A DNA stretch of 64,000 nucleotides, from NCBI RefSeq assembly GCF_026745355.1, contig NC_079208.1, forward strand, positions 25,285,305 through 25,349,304, given 5' to 3'. The notes below the pieces were generated by a model, which made no database searches, was not told the DNA's origin, and saw only the letters and a list, made by a program, of their open reading frames with translations. Origin of the DNA: Beta vulgaris subsp. vulgaris. Lineage: Eukaryota; Streptophyta; Magnoliopsida; Caryophyllales; Amaranthaceae. Position numbers and translations under genes: made by a program. This document shows, piece after piece, positions 20,691 to 35,600 of the stretch. Within the stretch, counting starts at the first letter, position 1; every line of letters begins with the position of its first letter.

Positions 20691-23600
20691 AAGGTTGAAA
20701 GATAATCACCACTTGATAGTAAAGAAGAAGGGTGGTGTATGTCCGACGTGGTTGTCTGTGAGCATTCACGAGCAAATGATGAAGAATGCTCAAGATAAGG
20801 AGTTTAGAGCACGATCTCAAAAGGCCAGCAAGAACCGGCGAGGAGGTGACTTGACCAGCAACGTACCTCATTCTCATTGTCAGGGCTCCATTTCCTTAGC
20901 AGAGCGCGCTAAGAGATTGGTAAGTGTAACTTGTCTTGAATATATTTAGTCCAGAAGCTTTATTTAATTAATGCGTTTGAACGTGTAGGCCGTACAGCGT
21001 AGAGGGGTGCTGTCATCCGCTTTGGACTTGTTCATGGACACACAGATAAGGGATGAGTCTGGAAAGAAGGTGCCGATCAAAGCCGAAGTCCAACAAATCA
21101 AGGTATTGAAATAATATAGGATCATGCATTTTCATTTGCTAAGTGTCTTAAACATGCTTAGACTCATACAACCAAGTAATACAAAGCTTAAATGAGTATT
21201 ATATGACTTGCAGGAGGCATTAGAACTTGAAATAGGCATATAGGTTGGATAATAGGAACATTAAACCCAAAAAAGGGCTCGAAATGGCTTAGTTTCTCTC
21301 ATTTTTAATGGCTAAGTGTCTTAAACTTGCTTAGAATCATACAACCAAGTAATAGAAAGCTTAAATGAGTATTGTAGGACTTTCATGAGGCATTAGAACT
21401 TGAAATAGGCATAGAGGTTGGATTATAGGAACATGAAACCCAAAAAAGGGCTCGAAATGGCTTAGTTTTACTCATTTTCAATGGCTAAGTGTCTTAACGT
21501 TGCTTAGAATCATACAACCAAAAAATAAAAAGCTTAAATGAGTATTGTAGGATTTGCATGAGGCATTAAAACATGAAATAGGCATATAGTTTGGATGATA
21601 GGAACATTAAACCCAAAAAAGGGCTCGAAATGGCTTAGTTTCTCTCATTTTCATTGGCCAAATGTCTTGAACTTGCTTAGAATCATATAACCAAGTAATA
21701 GAAAGCTTAAATGAGTATTTTAGGACTTGCATGAGGTATTAGAACTTGAAATAGACTTATAGGCTGGATTATAGGAACATTAAACCCAACAAAGGGCTCG
21801 AAAGGGCTAAGTTTCACTCATTTTGATTGGCTAAGTGTCTTAAACTTGCTTAAAATCATATAACCAAGTAATATAAAGCTTAAATGAGTATTATAAGACT
21901 TGTGTGAGGCATTAGAACTTGAAATAGGTATAGAGGTTGGATTATAGGAACATTAAACCCAACAAAGGGCTCGAAATGGCTTAGCTTCACTCCTTTTCAT
22001 TGGCTAAGTGTCTTAAACTTGCATAGAATCATACAACCAAGTAATAGAAAGCTTAAATGAGTATTGTAGGACTTGCATGGGGAATTATAACTTGAAATAG
22101 ACAAATAGGTTGGGTTATAGAAACATTAAACCCAACAAAGGGCTCGAAATGGCTTAATTTCTCTCATTTTCAATGGCTAAGTGTCTTAAACTTGCTTAGA
22201 ATCATACAACCAAGTAATGAAAAGCTTAAATAAGTATTTTAGGACTTGCATGAGTCATTAGAACTTGAAATAGGCATATAGGTTGGATTATAGGAACATG
22301 AAACCCAAAAAAGGGCTCGAAATGGCTTAGTTTTACTCATTTTCAATGGCTAAATGTCTTAAAGTTGCTTAGAATCATACAACCAAATAATAAAAAGCTT
22401 AAATGAGTATTGTAGGACTTGCATGAGGCATTAAAACTTGAAATAGGCATATAGTTTGGATGATAGGAACATTAAACCCAAAAAAGGGCTCGAAATGGCT
22501 TAGTTTTACTCATTTTCATTGGCTAAGTGTCTGAAACTTGTTTAGAATACAAAATACCCAAGTAATATAAAGCTTAAATGATTATTGTAGGACTTGAGTG
22601 AGGCATGAGAACATGAAATAGGCATAAAGATTGGTTAATAGGAACATTAAACCCAAAAAAGGGCTCGAAATAGCTTAGTTTATCTCATTTTCATTGGCCA
22701 AATGTCTTGAACTTGCTTAGAATCATATAACCAAGTAATAGAAAGCTCAAATGAGTATTTTAGGACTTGCATGAGGTATTAGAACTTGAAATAGACATAT
22801 AGGCTGGATTATAGGAACATTAAACCCAACAAAGGCCTCGAAATGGCTTAGGTTCACTCCTTTTCATTGGCTAAGTGTCTTAAACTTGTTTAGAATCATA
22901 CAACCAAGTAATAGAAAACTTAAATGAGTATTGTAGGACTTTCATGAGGAATTATAACTTGAAATAGACATAAAGGTTGGATTATAGGAACATTACATCC
23001 AACAAAAGGCTCGAAATGGCTTAGTTTTACCCATTTTAATTGGCTAAGTGTCTTAAACTTGCTTAGAATCATGCAACCAAGTAATAGAAAGCTTAAATGA
23101 TTTTTGTAGGACTTGCATGAGGCTTAAGAACTCGAAATAGGCATATAGGTTAGATTATAGGAACATTAAACCCAACAAAGGGCTCGAAAGGCTAAGTTTC
23201 ACTCATTTTGATTGGCTAAGTGTCTTAAACTTGCTTAGAATCATATAACCAAGTAATATAAAGCTTAAATGAGTATTATAGGACTTGTGTGAGGCATTAG
23301 AACTTGAAATAGGTATAGGTGTTGGATTATTGGAACATTAAACCCAACAAAGGGCTCGAAATGGGTTAGCTTCACTCATTTTCATTGGCTAAGTGTCTTA
23401 AACTTGCTTAGAATCATACAACCAAGTAATAAAAAGGTTAAATGAGTATTTTAGGACTTGCGTGAGGCATTAGACCTTGAAATAGACATATAGGCTGGAT
23501 TATAGGAACATTAAACCCAACAAAGGGCTCGAAATGGCTTAGATTCATTCCTTTTCATTGGTTAATTGTCTGAAACTTGTTTAGAATCATAACACCAAGT

Positions 23601-26600
23601 AATATAAAGCTTAAATGAGTATTGTAGGACTTGCATGAGGCTTATAACATGAAATAGACATATAGGCTGGATTATAGGAACATTAAACCCAACAAAGGGC
23701 TCGAAATGGATTAGTTTCACTCCTTTTCATTGGCTAAGTGTCTTAAACTTGTTTAGAATTATACAATCAAGTAATATAAAGCTTAAATGAGTATTGTAGG
23801 ACTTCAATGAGGCATCAGAACTTAAACTAGGCATATAGTTTGGATTATGGGAACATTAAACCCAAAAAAGGGCTCGAAATGGCTTAGTTTTCCTCATTTT
23901 CAAAAGTTATTTAGAATCATATAACCAAGTAATATAAAGCTATAATAAGTATTGTAGGACTTGCATGAGGCATTAGAACTTGAAATAGGCATAAAGATTG
24001 GTTAATAGGAACTTTAAACCCAAAAAAGGGCTCAAAATGGCTTAGTTTCTCTCATTTTCAATGGCTAAATGTCTTAAACTTCTTAGAATCATATAACCAA
24101 GTAATAGAAAGCTTAAATGAGTATTTTAGGACTTTCATGAGGCATTAGAACTTTAAATAGACATATAGGTTGGATTTTAGGAACATTAAACCCAACAAAG
24201 GGGTCGAAATGCCTTAGTTTCACTCCTTTTCATTGGCTAAGTGTCTTAAACTTGTTTAGAATCATACAACCAAGTAATAGAAAGCCTAAATGAGTATTGA
24301 AGGACTTGCATGAGGTCTTATAAATTGAAATAGACATATAGGTTTGATTATAGGAACATTAAACCCACCAAAATGCTTGAAATGGCTTAGTTTTACTCAT
24401 TTTCATTGGCTAATTGTCTTAAACTTGCTTAGAATCATACAAACAAGTAATATAAAGCTTAAATAAGTATTGTAGGACTTATATGAGGTATTAGAACTTG
24501 AAATAGGTATATAGGTTGGATTATAGGAACATTAAACCCAACAAAGGGCTCGAAGGGCTAAGTTTCACTCATTTTGATTGGCTATGTGTCTTAAACTTGC
24601 TTAGAATCATATAACCAAGTAGTATAAAGTTCAAATGAGTATTATAGGACTTGTATAAGGAATTAGAACTTGAAATAGGCATAGAGATTTGATTATAGGA
24701 ACATCAAACGCAACAAAGGGCTCGAAATGGCTTAGTTTCACTCCTATTCATTGGCTACGCGTCTTAAACTTGCTTAGAATAATACAACCAAGTAATAGAA
24801 AGCTTAAAGGAGTATTGTAGGACATACATGAGGCATTAGAGTTTGAAATAGACATATAGGTTGGATTATAGAAACATTAAACCCAACAAAGGGCTCGAAA
24901 TGACTTAGTTTCTCTTATTTTCAATGGCTATGTGTCTTAAACTTGCTTAGAATCATACAACCAAGTAATAGAAAGCTTAAATGAGTATTTTAGGACTTGT
25001 ATGAGGCATTAGAACTTGAAATAAGCATATAGGTTGGATTATAGGAACATTAAACCCAAAAAAGGGCTCAAAATGGCTTAGTTTTAATTTACTCATTTTC
25101 ATTGGCTAAGTGTCTGAAACTTGTTTAGAATCATATAACCAACTAATAGAAAGCTTAAATGAGTATTGTAGGACTTGCATGAGGTATTAGAACTTGAAAT
25201 AGACTTATAGGCTGGATTATAGGAACATTAAACCCAACAAAGGGCTCGAAAGGGCTAAGTTTCACTCATTTTGATTGGCTAAGTGTCTTAAACTTGCTTA
25301 AAATCATATAACCAAGTAATATAAAGCTTAAATGAGTATTATAAGACTTGTGTGAGGCATTAGAACTTGAAATAGGTATAGAGGTTGGATTATAGGAACA
25401 TTAAACCCAACAAAGGGCTCGAAATGGCTTAGTTCACTCCTTTTCATTGGCTAAGTGTCTTAAACTTGCATAATCATACAACCAAGTAATAGAAAGCTTA
25501 AATGAGTATTGTAGGACTTGCATGGGGAATTATAACTTGAAATAGACAAATAGGTTGGTTATAGAAACATTAAACCCAACAAAGGGCTCGAAATGGCTTA
25601 ATTTCTCTCATTTTCAATGGCTAAGTGTCTTAAACTTGCTTAGAATCATACAACCAAGTAATGAAAAGCTTAAATAAGTATTTTAGGACTTGCATGAGTC
25701 ATTAGAACTTGAAATAGGCATATAGGTTGGATTATAGGAACATGAAACCCAAAAAAGGCTCGAAATGGCTTAGTTTTACTCATTTTCAATGGCTAAATGT
25801 CTTAAAGTTGCTTAGAATCATACAACCAAATATAAAAAGCTTAAATGAGTATTGTAGGACTTGCATGAGGCATTAAAACTTGAAATAGGCATATAGTTTG
25901 GATGATAGGAACATTAAACCCAAAAAAGGGCTCGAAATGGCTTAGTTTTACTCATTTTCATTGGCTAAGTGTCTGAAACTTGTTTAGAATACAAAATACC
26001 CAAGTAATATAAAGCTTAAATGATTATTGTAGGACTTGAGTGAGGCATGGAACATAAATAGGCATAAAGATTGGTTAATAGGAACATTAAACCCAAAAAA
26101 GGCTCGAAATGGCTTAGTTTCTCTCATTTTCATTGGCCAAATGTCTTGAAACTTGCTTAGAATCATATAACCAAGTATTAGAAAGCTCAAATGAGTATTT
26201 TAGGACTTGCATGAGGTATTAGAACTTGAAATAGACATATAGGCTGGATTATAGGAACATTAAACCCAACAAAGGCCGAAATGGCTTAGGTTCACTCCTT
26301 TTCATTGGCTAAGTGTCTTAAACTTGTTTAGAATCATACAACCAAGTAATAGAAAGCTTAAATGAGTATTGTAGGACTTCATGAGGCATTATAACTTGAA
26401 ATAGACATAGAGGTTGGATTATAGGAACATTAAACCCAACAAAAGGCTCGAAATGGCTTAGTTTTACCCATTTTAATTGGCTAAGTGTCTTAAACTTGCT
26501 TAGAATCATGCAACCAAGTAATAGAAAGCTTAAATGATTTTTGTAGGACTTGCATGAGGCATTAGAACTCGAAATAGGCATATAGGTTAGATTATAGGAA

Positions 26601-29600
26601 CATTAAACCCAACAAAGGGCTCGAAAGGGCTAAGTTTCACTCATTTTGATTGGCTAAGTGTCTTAAACTTGCTTAGAATCATATAACCAAGTAGTGTAAA
26701 GCTTAAATGAGTATTATAGGTCTTGTGTGAGGCATTAGAACTTGAAATAGGTATAGATGCTGGATTATAGGAACATTAAACCCAACAAAGGGCTCGAAAT
26801 GGGTTAGCTTCACTCATTTTCATTGGCTAAGTGTCTTAACCTTGCTTAGAATCATACAACCAAGTAATAAAAAGGTTAAATGAGTATTGTAGGACTTGCG
26901 TGAGGCATTAGACCTTGAAATAGACATATAGGCAGGATTATAGGAACATTAAACCCAACAAAGGCTCGAAATGGCTTAGATTCATTCCTTTTCATTGGTT
27001 AAGTGTCTGAAACTTGTTTAGAATCATAGCACCAAGTAATATAAAGCTTAATGAGTATTGTAGGACTTGCATGAGGCGTTATAACATGAAATAGACATAT
27101 AGGCTGGATTATAGGAACATTAAACCCAACAAAGGGCTCGAAATGGATTAGTTTCACTCCTTTTCATTGGCTAAGTGTCTTAAACTAGTTTAGAATTATA
27201 CAACCAAGTAATAGAAAGTATAAATGAGTATTATAGGACTTTCATGAGGCATTATAACTTGAAATAGACATATAGGTTGGATTATAGGAACATTAAACCC
27301 AACAAAGGGCTCGAAATGGCTTAGTTTTACTGATTTTCATTGGCTAAGTGTCTTAAACTTGCTTAGAATCATACAACCAAGTAATAAAAAGCTTAAATGA
27401 GTATTGTAGGACTTGCATGAGACATTAAAACTTGAAATAGGAATATAGGTTGGATTATAGGAACCTTAAACCCAACAAAGGGCTCGAAATGGCTTAGTTT
27501 CACTCTTTTTCATTGGCTAAATATCTTAAACTTGCTTAGAATCATACAACTAAGTAATAGAAAGCTTAAATGAGTATTGTAAGACTTGCATGAGGCATTA
27601 GAACTTGAAATAGGTATAGATGTTGGATTATAGGAACATTAAACCCAACAAAGGGCTCGAAATGGGTTAGCTTCACTCATTTTCATTGGCTAAGTGTCTT
27701 AAACTTGCTTAGAATTATACAACCAAGTAATAAAAAGGTTAAATGAGTATTGTAGGACTTGCGTGAGGCATTAGACCTTGAAATAGACATATAGGCTGGA
27801 TTATAGGAACATTAAACCCAACAAAGGGCTCAAAATGGCTTAGATTCATTCCTTTTCATTGGTTAAGTGTCTGAAACTTGTTTAGAATCATAACACCAAG
27901 TAATATAAAGCTTAAATGAGTATTGTAGGACTTGCATGAGGCGTTATAACATGAAATAGACATATAGGCTGGATTATAGGAACATTAAACCCAACAAAGG
28001 GCTCGAAATGGATTAGTTTCACTCCTTTTCATTGGCTAAGTGTCTTAAACTTTTTTAGAATCATACAACCAAGTAATAGAAAGCTTAAATGAGTATTGTA
28101 GGACTTGCATAAGGCATTAGAACTTGAAATAGGCATATAGGTTGGATTATAGGAACATTAAACCCAAAAAAGGGCTCGAAATGGATTAGTTTCACTCCTT
28201 TTCATTGGCTAAGTGTCTTAAACTTGTTTAGAATTATACAATCAAGTAATAGAAAGCTTAAATGAGTATTGTAGCACTTCAATGAGGCATTAGAACTTAA
28301 ACTAGGCATATAGTTTGGATTATAGGAACATTAAACCCAAAAAAGGGCTCGAAATGGCTTAGTTTTCCTCATTTTCAAAAGTTATTTAGAATCATATAAC
28401 CAAGTAATATAAAGCTATAATAAGTATTGTAGGACTTGCATGAGGCATTAGAACTTGAAATAGGCATAAAGATTGGTTAATAGGAACTTTAAACCCAAAA
28501 AAGGGCTCAAAATGGCTTAGTTTCTCTCATTTTCAATGGCTAAATGTCTTAAACTTTCTTAGAATCATATAACCAAGTAATAGAAAGCTTAAATGAGTAT
28601 TTTAGGACTTTCATGAGGCATTAGAACTTTAAATAGACATATAGGTTGGATTTTAGGAACATTAAACCCAACAAAGGGCTCGAAATGCCTTAGTTTCACT
28701 CCTATTCATTGGCTACGTGTCTTAAACTTGTTTAGAATCATACAACCAAGTAATAGAAAGCCTAAATGAGTATGAAGGACTTGCATGAGGTCTTATAAAT
28801 TGAAATAGACATATAGGTTTGATTATAGGAACATTAAACCCACCAAAATGCTTGAAATGGCTTAGTTTTACTCATTTTCATTGGCTAATTGTCTTAAACT
28901 TGCTTAGAATCATACAAACAAGTAATATAAAGCTTAAATAAGTATTGTAGGACTTATATGAGGTATTAGAACTTGAAATAGGTATATAGGTTGGATTATA
29001 GGAACATTAAACCCAACAAAGGGCTCGAAGGGGCTAAGTTTCACTCATTTTGATTGGCTAAGTGTCTTAAACTTGCTTAGAATCATATAACCAAGTAGTA
29101 TAAAGTTCAAATGAGTATTATAGGACTTGTATAAGGAATTAGAACTTGAAATAGGCATAGAGATTTGATTATAGGAACATCAAACGCAACAAAGGGCTCG
29201 AAATGGCTTAGTTTCACTCCTATTCATTGGCTACGCGTCTTAAACTTGCTTAGAATAATACAACCAAGTAATAGAAAGCTTAAAGGAGTATTGTAGGACA
29301 TACATGAGGCATTAGATTTGAAATAGACATATAGGTTGGATTATAGGAACATTAAACCCAACAAAGGGCTCGAAATGACTTAGTTTCTCTTATTTTCAAT
29401 GGCTATGTGTCTTAAACTTGCTTAGAATCATACAACCAAGTAATAGAAAGCTTAAATGAGTATTTTAGGACTTGTATGAGGCATTAGAACTTGAAATAAG
29501 CATATAGGTTGGGTTATAGGAACATTAAACCCAAAAAAGGGCTCAAAATGGCTTAGTTTTAATTTACTCATTTTCATTGGCTAAGTGTCTGAAACTTGTT

Positions 29601-32600
29601 TAGAATCATATAACCAACTAATAGAAAGCTTAAATGAGTATTGTCGGACTTGCATGAGGTATTAGAACTTGAAATAGGCATAAAGATGGAATTATAAGAA
29701 CATGAAACCCAAAAAAGGGCTCGAAATGGCTTAGTTTTACTCATTTTCAATGGCTAAATGTCTTAAAGTTGCTTAGAATCATACAACCAAATAATAAAAA
29801 GCTTAAATGAGTATTTTAGGACTTGCATGAGGCATTAAAACTTGAAATAGGCATATAGTTTGGATGATAGGAATATTAAACCCAAAAAAGGGCTCGAAAT
29901 GGCTTACTTTTACTCATTTTCATTGGCTAAGTGTCTGAAACTTGTTTAGAATACAAAATACACAAGTAATATAAAGCTTAAATGAGTATTATAGAACTTG
30001 CGTGAGGCATGAGAACATGAAATAGGCATAAAGATTGGTTAATAGGAACATTAAACCCAAAAAAGGGCTCGAAATGGCTTAGTTTCTCTCATTTTCATTG
30101 GCCAAATGTCTTGAACTTGCTTAGAATCATATAACCAAGTATTAGAAAGCTCAAATGAGTATTTTAGGACTTGCATAAGGTATTAGAACTTGAAATAGAC
30201 ATATAGGCTGGATTATAGGAACATTAAACCCAACAAAGGCCTCGAAATGGCTTAGGTTCACTCCTTTTCATTGGCTAAGTGTCTTAAACTTGTTTAGAAT
30301 CATACAACCAAGTAATAGAAAGCTTAAATGAGTATTATAGGACTTTCATGAGGCATTATAACTTGAAATAGACATAGAGGTTGGATTATAGGAACATTAA
30401 ACCCAACAAAAGGCTCGAAATGGCTTAGTTTTACCCATTTTAATTGGCTAAGTGTCTTAAACTTGCTTAGAATCATGCAACCAAGTAATAGAAAGCTTAA
30501 ATGATTTTTGTAGGACTTGCATGAGGCATTAGAACTCGAAATAGGCATATAGGTTAGATTATAGGAACATTAAACCCAACAAAGGGCTCGAAAGGGCTAA
30601 GTTTCACTCATTTTGATTGGCTAAGTGTCTTAAACTTGCTTAGAATCATATAACCAAGTAGTGTAAAGCTTAAATGAGTATTATAGGTCTTGTGTGAGGC
30701 ATTAGAACTTGAAATAGGTATAGATGTTGGATTATAGGAACATTAAACCCAACAAAGGGCTCGAAATGGGTTAGCTTCACTCATTTTCATTGGCTAAGTG
30801 TCTTAACCTTGCTTAGAATATACAACCAAGTAATAAAAGGTTAAATGAGTATTGTAGGACTTGCGTGAGGCATTAGAACCTTGAAATAGACATATAGGCT
30901 GGATTATAGGAACATTAAACCCAACAAAGGGCTCGAAATGGCTTAGATTCATTCCTTTTCATTGGTTAAGTGTCTGAAACTTGTTTAGAATCATAGCACC
31001 AACTAATAGAAAGCTTAAATGAGTATTGTAGGACTTGCATGAGGTATTAGAACTTGAAATAGGCATAAAGATGGAATTATAGAAACATTAAACCCAAAAA
31101 AAAGGCTCGAAATGACTTAGTTTTACTCATTTTCAATGGCTAAATGTCTTAAATTGCTTAGAATCAACAACCAAATAATAAAAAGCTTAAATGAGTATTG
31201 TAGGACTTGCATGAGGCATTAAACTTGAAATAGGCATAATAGTTGATGATAGGAATTAAACCAAAAAGGGCTCGAATGGCTTAGTTTTACTCATTTTCAT
31301 TGGCTAAGTGTCTGAAACTTGTTTAGAATACAAAATACCAAGTAATATAAAGCTTAAATGAGTATTGTAGGACTTGCTGAGGCTAGAACATGAAATAGGC
31401 ATAAGATTGGTTAATAGGAACATTAAACCCAAAAGGGCTCGAAATGGCTTAGTTTCTCTCATTTTCATTGGCCAAATGTCTTGAACTTGCTTAGAATCAT
31501 ATAACCAAGTAATAGAAAGCTCAAATGAGTATTTTAGGACTTGCATGAGGTATTAGAACTTGAAATAGACATATAGGCTGGATTATAGGAACATTAAACC
31601 CAACAAAGGCCTCGAAATGGCTTAGGTTTCACTCCTTTTCATTGGCTAAGTGTCTTAAACTTGTTTAGAATCATACAACCAAGTAATAGAAAACTTAAAT
31701 GAGTATTGTAGGACTTTCATGAGGCATTATAACTTGAAATAGACATAGAGGTTGGATTATAGGAACATTAAACCCAACAAAAGGCTCGAAATGGCTTAGT
31801 TTTACCCATTTTAATTGGCTAAGTGTCTTAAACTTGCTTAGAATCATGCAACCAAGTAATAGAAAGCTTAAATGGATTTTTGTAGGACTTGCATGAGGCA
31901 TTAGAACTCGAAATAGGCATATAGGTTAGATTATAGGAACATTAAACCCAACAAAGGGCTCGAAAGGGCTAAGTTTCACTCATTTTGATTGGCTAAGTGT
32001 CTTAAACTTGCTTAGAATCATATAACCAAGGAATATAAAGCTTAAATGAGTATTATAGGACTTGTGTGAGGCATTAGAACTTGAAATAGGTATAGATGTT
32101 GGATTATAGGAACATTAAACCCAACAAAGGGCTCGAAATGGTTAGCTTCACTCATTTTCATTGGCTAAGTGTCTTAAACTTGCTTAGAATCATACAACCA
32201 AGTAATAAAAAGTTAAATGAGTATTGTAGGACTTGCGTGAGGCATTAGACTTGAAATAGACATATAGGCTGGATTATAGGAACATTAAACCCAACAAAGG
32301 GCTCGAAATGGCTTAGATTCATTCCTTTTCATTGGTTAAGTGTCTGAAACTTGTTTAGAATCATAACACCAAGTAATATAAAGCTTAAATGAGTATTGTA
32401 GGACTTGCATGAGGCGTTATAACATGAAATAGACATATAGGCTGGATTATAGGAACATTAAACCCAACAAAGGGCTCGAAATGGATTAGTTTCACTCCTT
32501 TTCATTGGCTAAGTGTCTTAAACTTGTTTAGAATTATACAATCAAGTAATAGAAAGCTTAAATGAGTATTGTAGCACTTCAATGAGGCATTAGAACTTAA

Positions 32601-35600
32601 ACTAGGCATATAGTTTGGATTAATAGGAACTTAAACCCAAAAAAGGGCTCGAAATGGCTTAGTTTTCTCATTTTCAAAGTTATTTAGAATCATATAACCA
32701 AGTAATATAAAGCTATAATAAGTATTGTAGGACTTGCATGAGGCATTAGAACTTGAAATAGGCATAAAGATTGGTTAATAGGAAACTTAAACCCAAAAAA
32801 GGGCTCAAATGGCTTAGTTTCTCTCATTTTCAATGGCTAAATGTCTTAAACTTTCTTAAATAATATAACCAAGTAATAGAAAGCTTAAATGAGTATTTTA
32901 GGACTTCATGAGGCATTAGAACTTTAAATAGACATATGGTTGGATTTAGGAACATTAAACCCAACAAAGGGCTCGAAATGCTTAGTTTCACTCCTATTTC
33001 ATTGGCTAAGTGTCTTAAACTTGTTAGAATCATACAACCAAGTAATAGAAAGCTAAATGAGTATTGAGGACTTGCATGAGGTCTTATAAATCTGAAATAG
33101 ACATATAGGTTGATTATAGGAACATTAAACCCACAAATGCTCGAAATGGCTTAGTTTTACTCATTTTCATTGGCTAATTGTCTTAAACTTGCTTAGAATC
33201 ATACAACAAGTATATAAAGCTTAAATAAGTATTGTAGGACTTATATGAGCGTATTAGAACTTGAAATAGGTATATAGGTTGGATTATAGGAACATTAAAC
33301 CCAACAAAGGGCTCGAAAGGGCTAAGTTTCACTCATTTTGATTGGCTAAGTGTCTTAAACTTCCTTAGAATCATATAATCAAGTAATATAAAGCTTAAAT
33401 GAGTATTATAGGACTTGTATAAGGCATTAGAACTTGAAATAGGCATAGAGGTTTGATTATAGGAACATTAAACGCAACAAAGGGCTCGAAATGGCTTAGT
33501 TTCACTCCTATTCATTGGCTACGTGTCTTAAACTTGCTTAGAATAATACAACCAAGTAATAGAAAGCTCAAATGAGTATTGTAGGACATACATGAGGCAT
33601 TAGCGCTTGAAATAGACATATAGGTTGGATTATAGGAACATTAAACCCAACAAAGGGCTCGAAATGACTTAGTTTCTCTTATTTTCAATGGCTATGTGTC
33701 TTAAACTTGCTTAGAGTCATACAACCAAGTAATAGAAAGCTTAAATGAGTATTGCAGGACTTGAATGAGGCATTAGAACTTGAAATAGGCATATAGGTTG
33801 GATTATAGGAACATTAAACCCAAAAAAGGGCTCAAAATGGCTTAGTTTTAATTTACTCATTTTCATTGGCTAAGTGTCTGAAACTTGTTTAGAATCATAT
33901 AACCAACTAATAGAAAGCTTAAATGAGTATTGTAGGACTTGCATGAGGTATTAGAACTTGAAATAGGCATAAAGATGGAATTATAGGAACATTAAACCCA
34001 AAAAATGGCTCTAAATGGCTTAGTTTCACTCCTTTTCATTGGTTAAGTGTCTTAAACTTGTTTAGAATCATAACACCAAGTAATAGAAAGCTTAAATGAG
34101 TATTGTAGGACTTTCATGAGGCATTAAAACTTGAAATAGGAATATAGGTTGGATTATAGGAACCTTAAACCCAATAAAGGGCTCGAAATGGCTTAGTTTC
34201 ACTCCTTTTCATTGGCTAAGTGTCTTAAACTTTTTTAGAATGATACAACCATGTAATAGAAAGCTTAAATGAGTATTGTAGGACTTGCATGAGGCATTAG
34301 AACTTGAAATAGGCATATAGGTTGGATTATAGCAACATTAAACCCTAAAAAAGGGCTCAAAATGGCTTAGTTTTACTTTACTCATTTTCATTGGCTAAGT
34401 GTCTGAAACTTGCTTTAGAATCATATAACCACTAATAGAAAGCTTAAATGAATATTGTAGGACTTGCATGAGGTATTAGAACTTGAAATAGGCATAAAGA
34501 TGGGATTATAGAAACATTAAACCCAAAAAAAAGGCTCGAAATGACTTAGTTTCTGTCGTTTTCAATAGCTAAGTGTATTAAACTTGCTTAGAATCATACA
34601 ACCATGTAATAGAAAGATTAAATGATTATTGTAGGACTTGCATGAGGCATTAGACCTTGAAATAGACATATAGGCTTGATTATAGGAATATTAAACCCAA
34701 CAAAGGGCTCGAAATGGCTTAGTTTCACTCCTTTTCATTGGTTCATTGTCTTAAACTTGTTTAAAATCATAACACCAAGTAATAGAAAGCTTAAATTAGT
34801 ATTTTAGGACTTGCATGAGGCGTTATAACTTGAAATAGACATATAGGCTGGATTATAGGAACATTAAACCCAACAAAGGGCTCGAAATGGCTTAGTTTCA
34901 CTCCTTTTCATTGGTTAATTGTCTTAAACTTGTTTAAAATCATAACACCAAGTAATAGAAAGCTTAAATTAGTATTGTAGGACTTGCATGAGGCGTTATA
35001 ACTTGAAATAGACATAAGGTGGATTATAGGAACATTAAACCCAACAAAGGGCTCGAAATGGCTTAGTTTTCCACTCATTTTCATTGGCTAAGTGTCTTAA
35101 ACTTTTTAGAATCATACAACCAAGTAATAGAAAGCTTAAATGAGTATTGTAGGACTTGCATGAGGCATTAGAACTTGAAATAGGCACATAGGTTGGATTA
35201 TAGGAACATTAAACCCAAAAAAGGGCTCAAAATGGCTTAGTTTTATTTTCATTTTCATTGGCTCAGTGTCTGAAACTTGTTTAGAATCATATAACCAACT
35301 AATAGAAAGCTTAAAAGAGTATTGTATGTCTTGCATGAGGCATTAGAACTTGAAATAGGCATAAAGATGGGATTATAGGAACATTAATCCCAAAAAAAAG
35401 GCTCGAAATGGCTTAGTTTCTCTTATTTTCAGTAGCTAAGTGTCTTAAACTTGCTTAGAATCATACAACCAAGTAATTAAAAGGTTAAATGAGTATTGTA
35501 GGACTTGCGTGAGGCATTATACCTTGAAATAGACATATAGGCTGGATTATAGGAACATTAAACCCAACAAAGGCTCGAAATGGCTTAGTTCATTCCTTTT

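Noticed and set aside
25984..35336. Minus-strand ORFs of 66-87 codons (for example 26318-26581, 30324-30548, 31695-31901)
   Set aside because: They are near-copies of each other generated by reading through the 173-bp satellite; they change with each indel and have no start signals or known domains.
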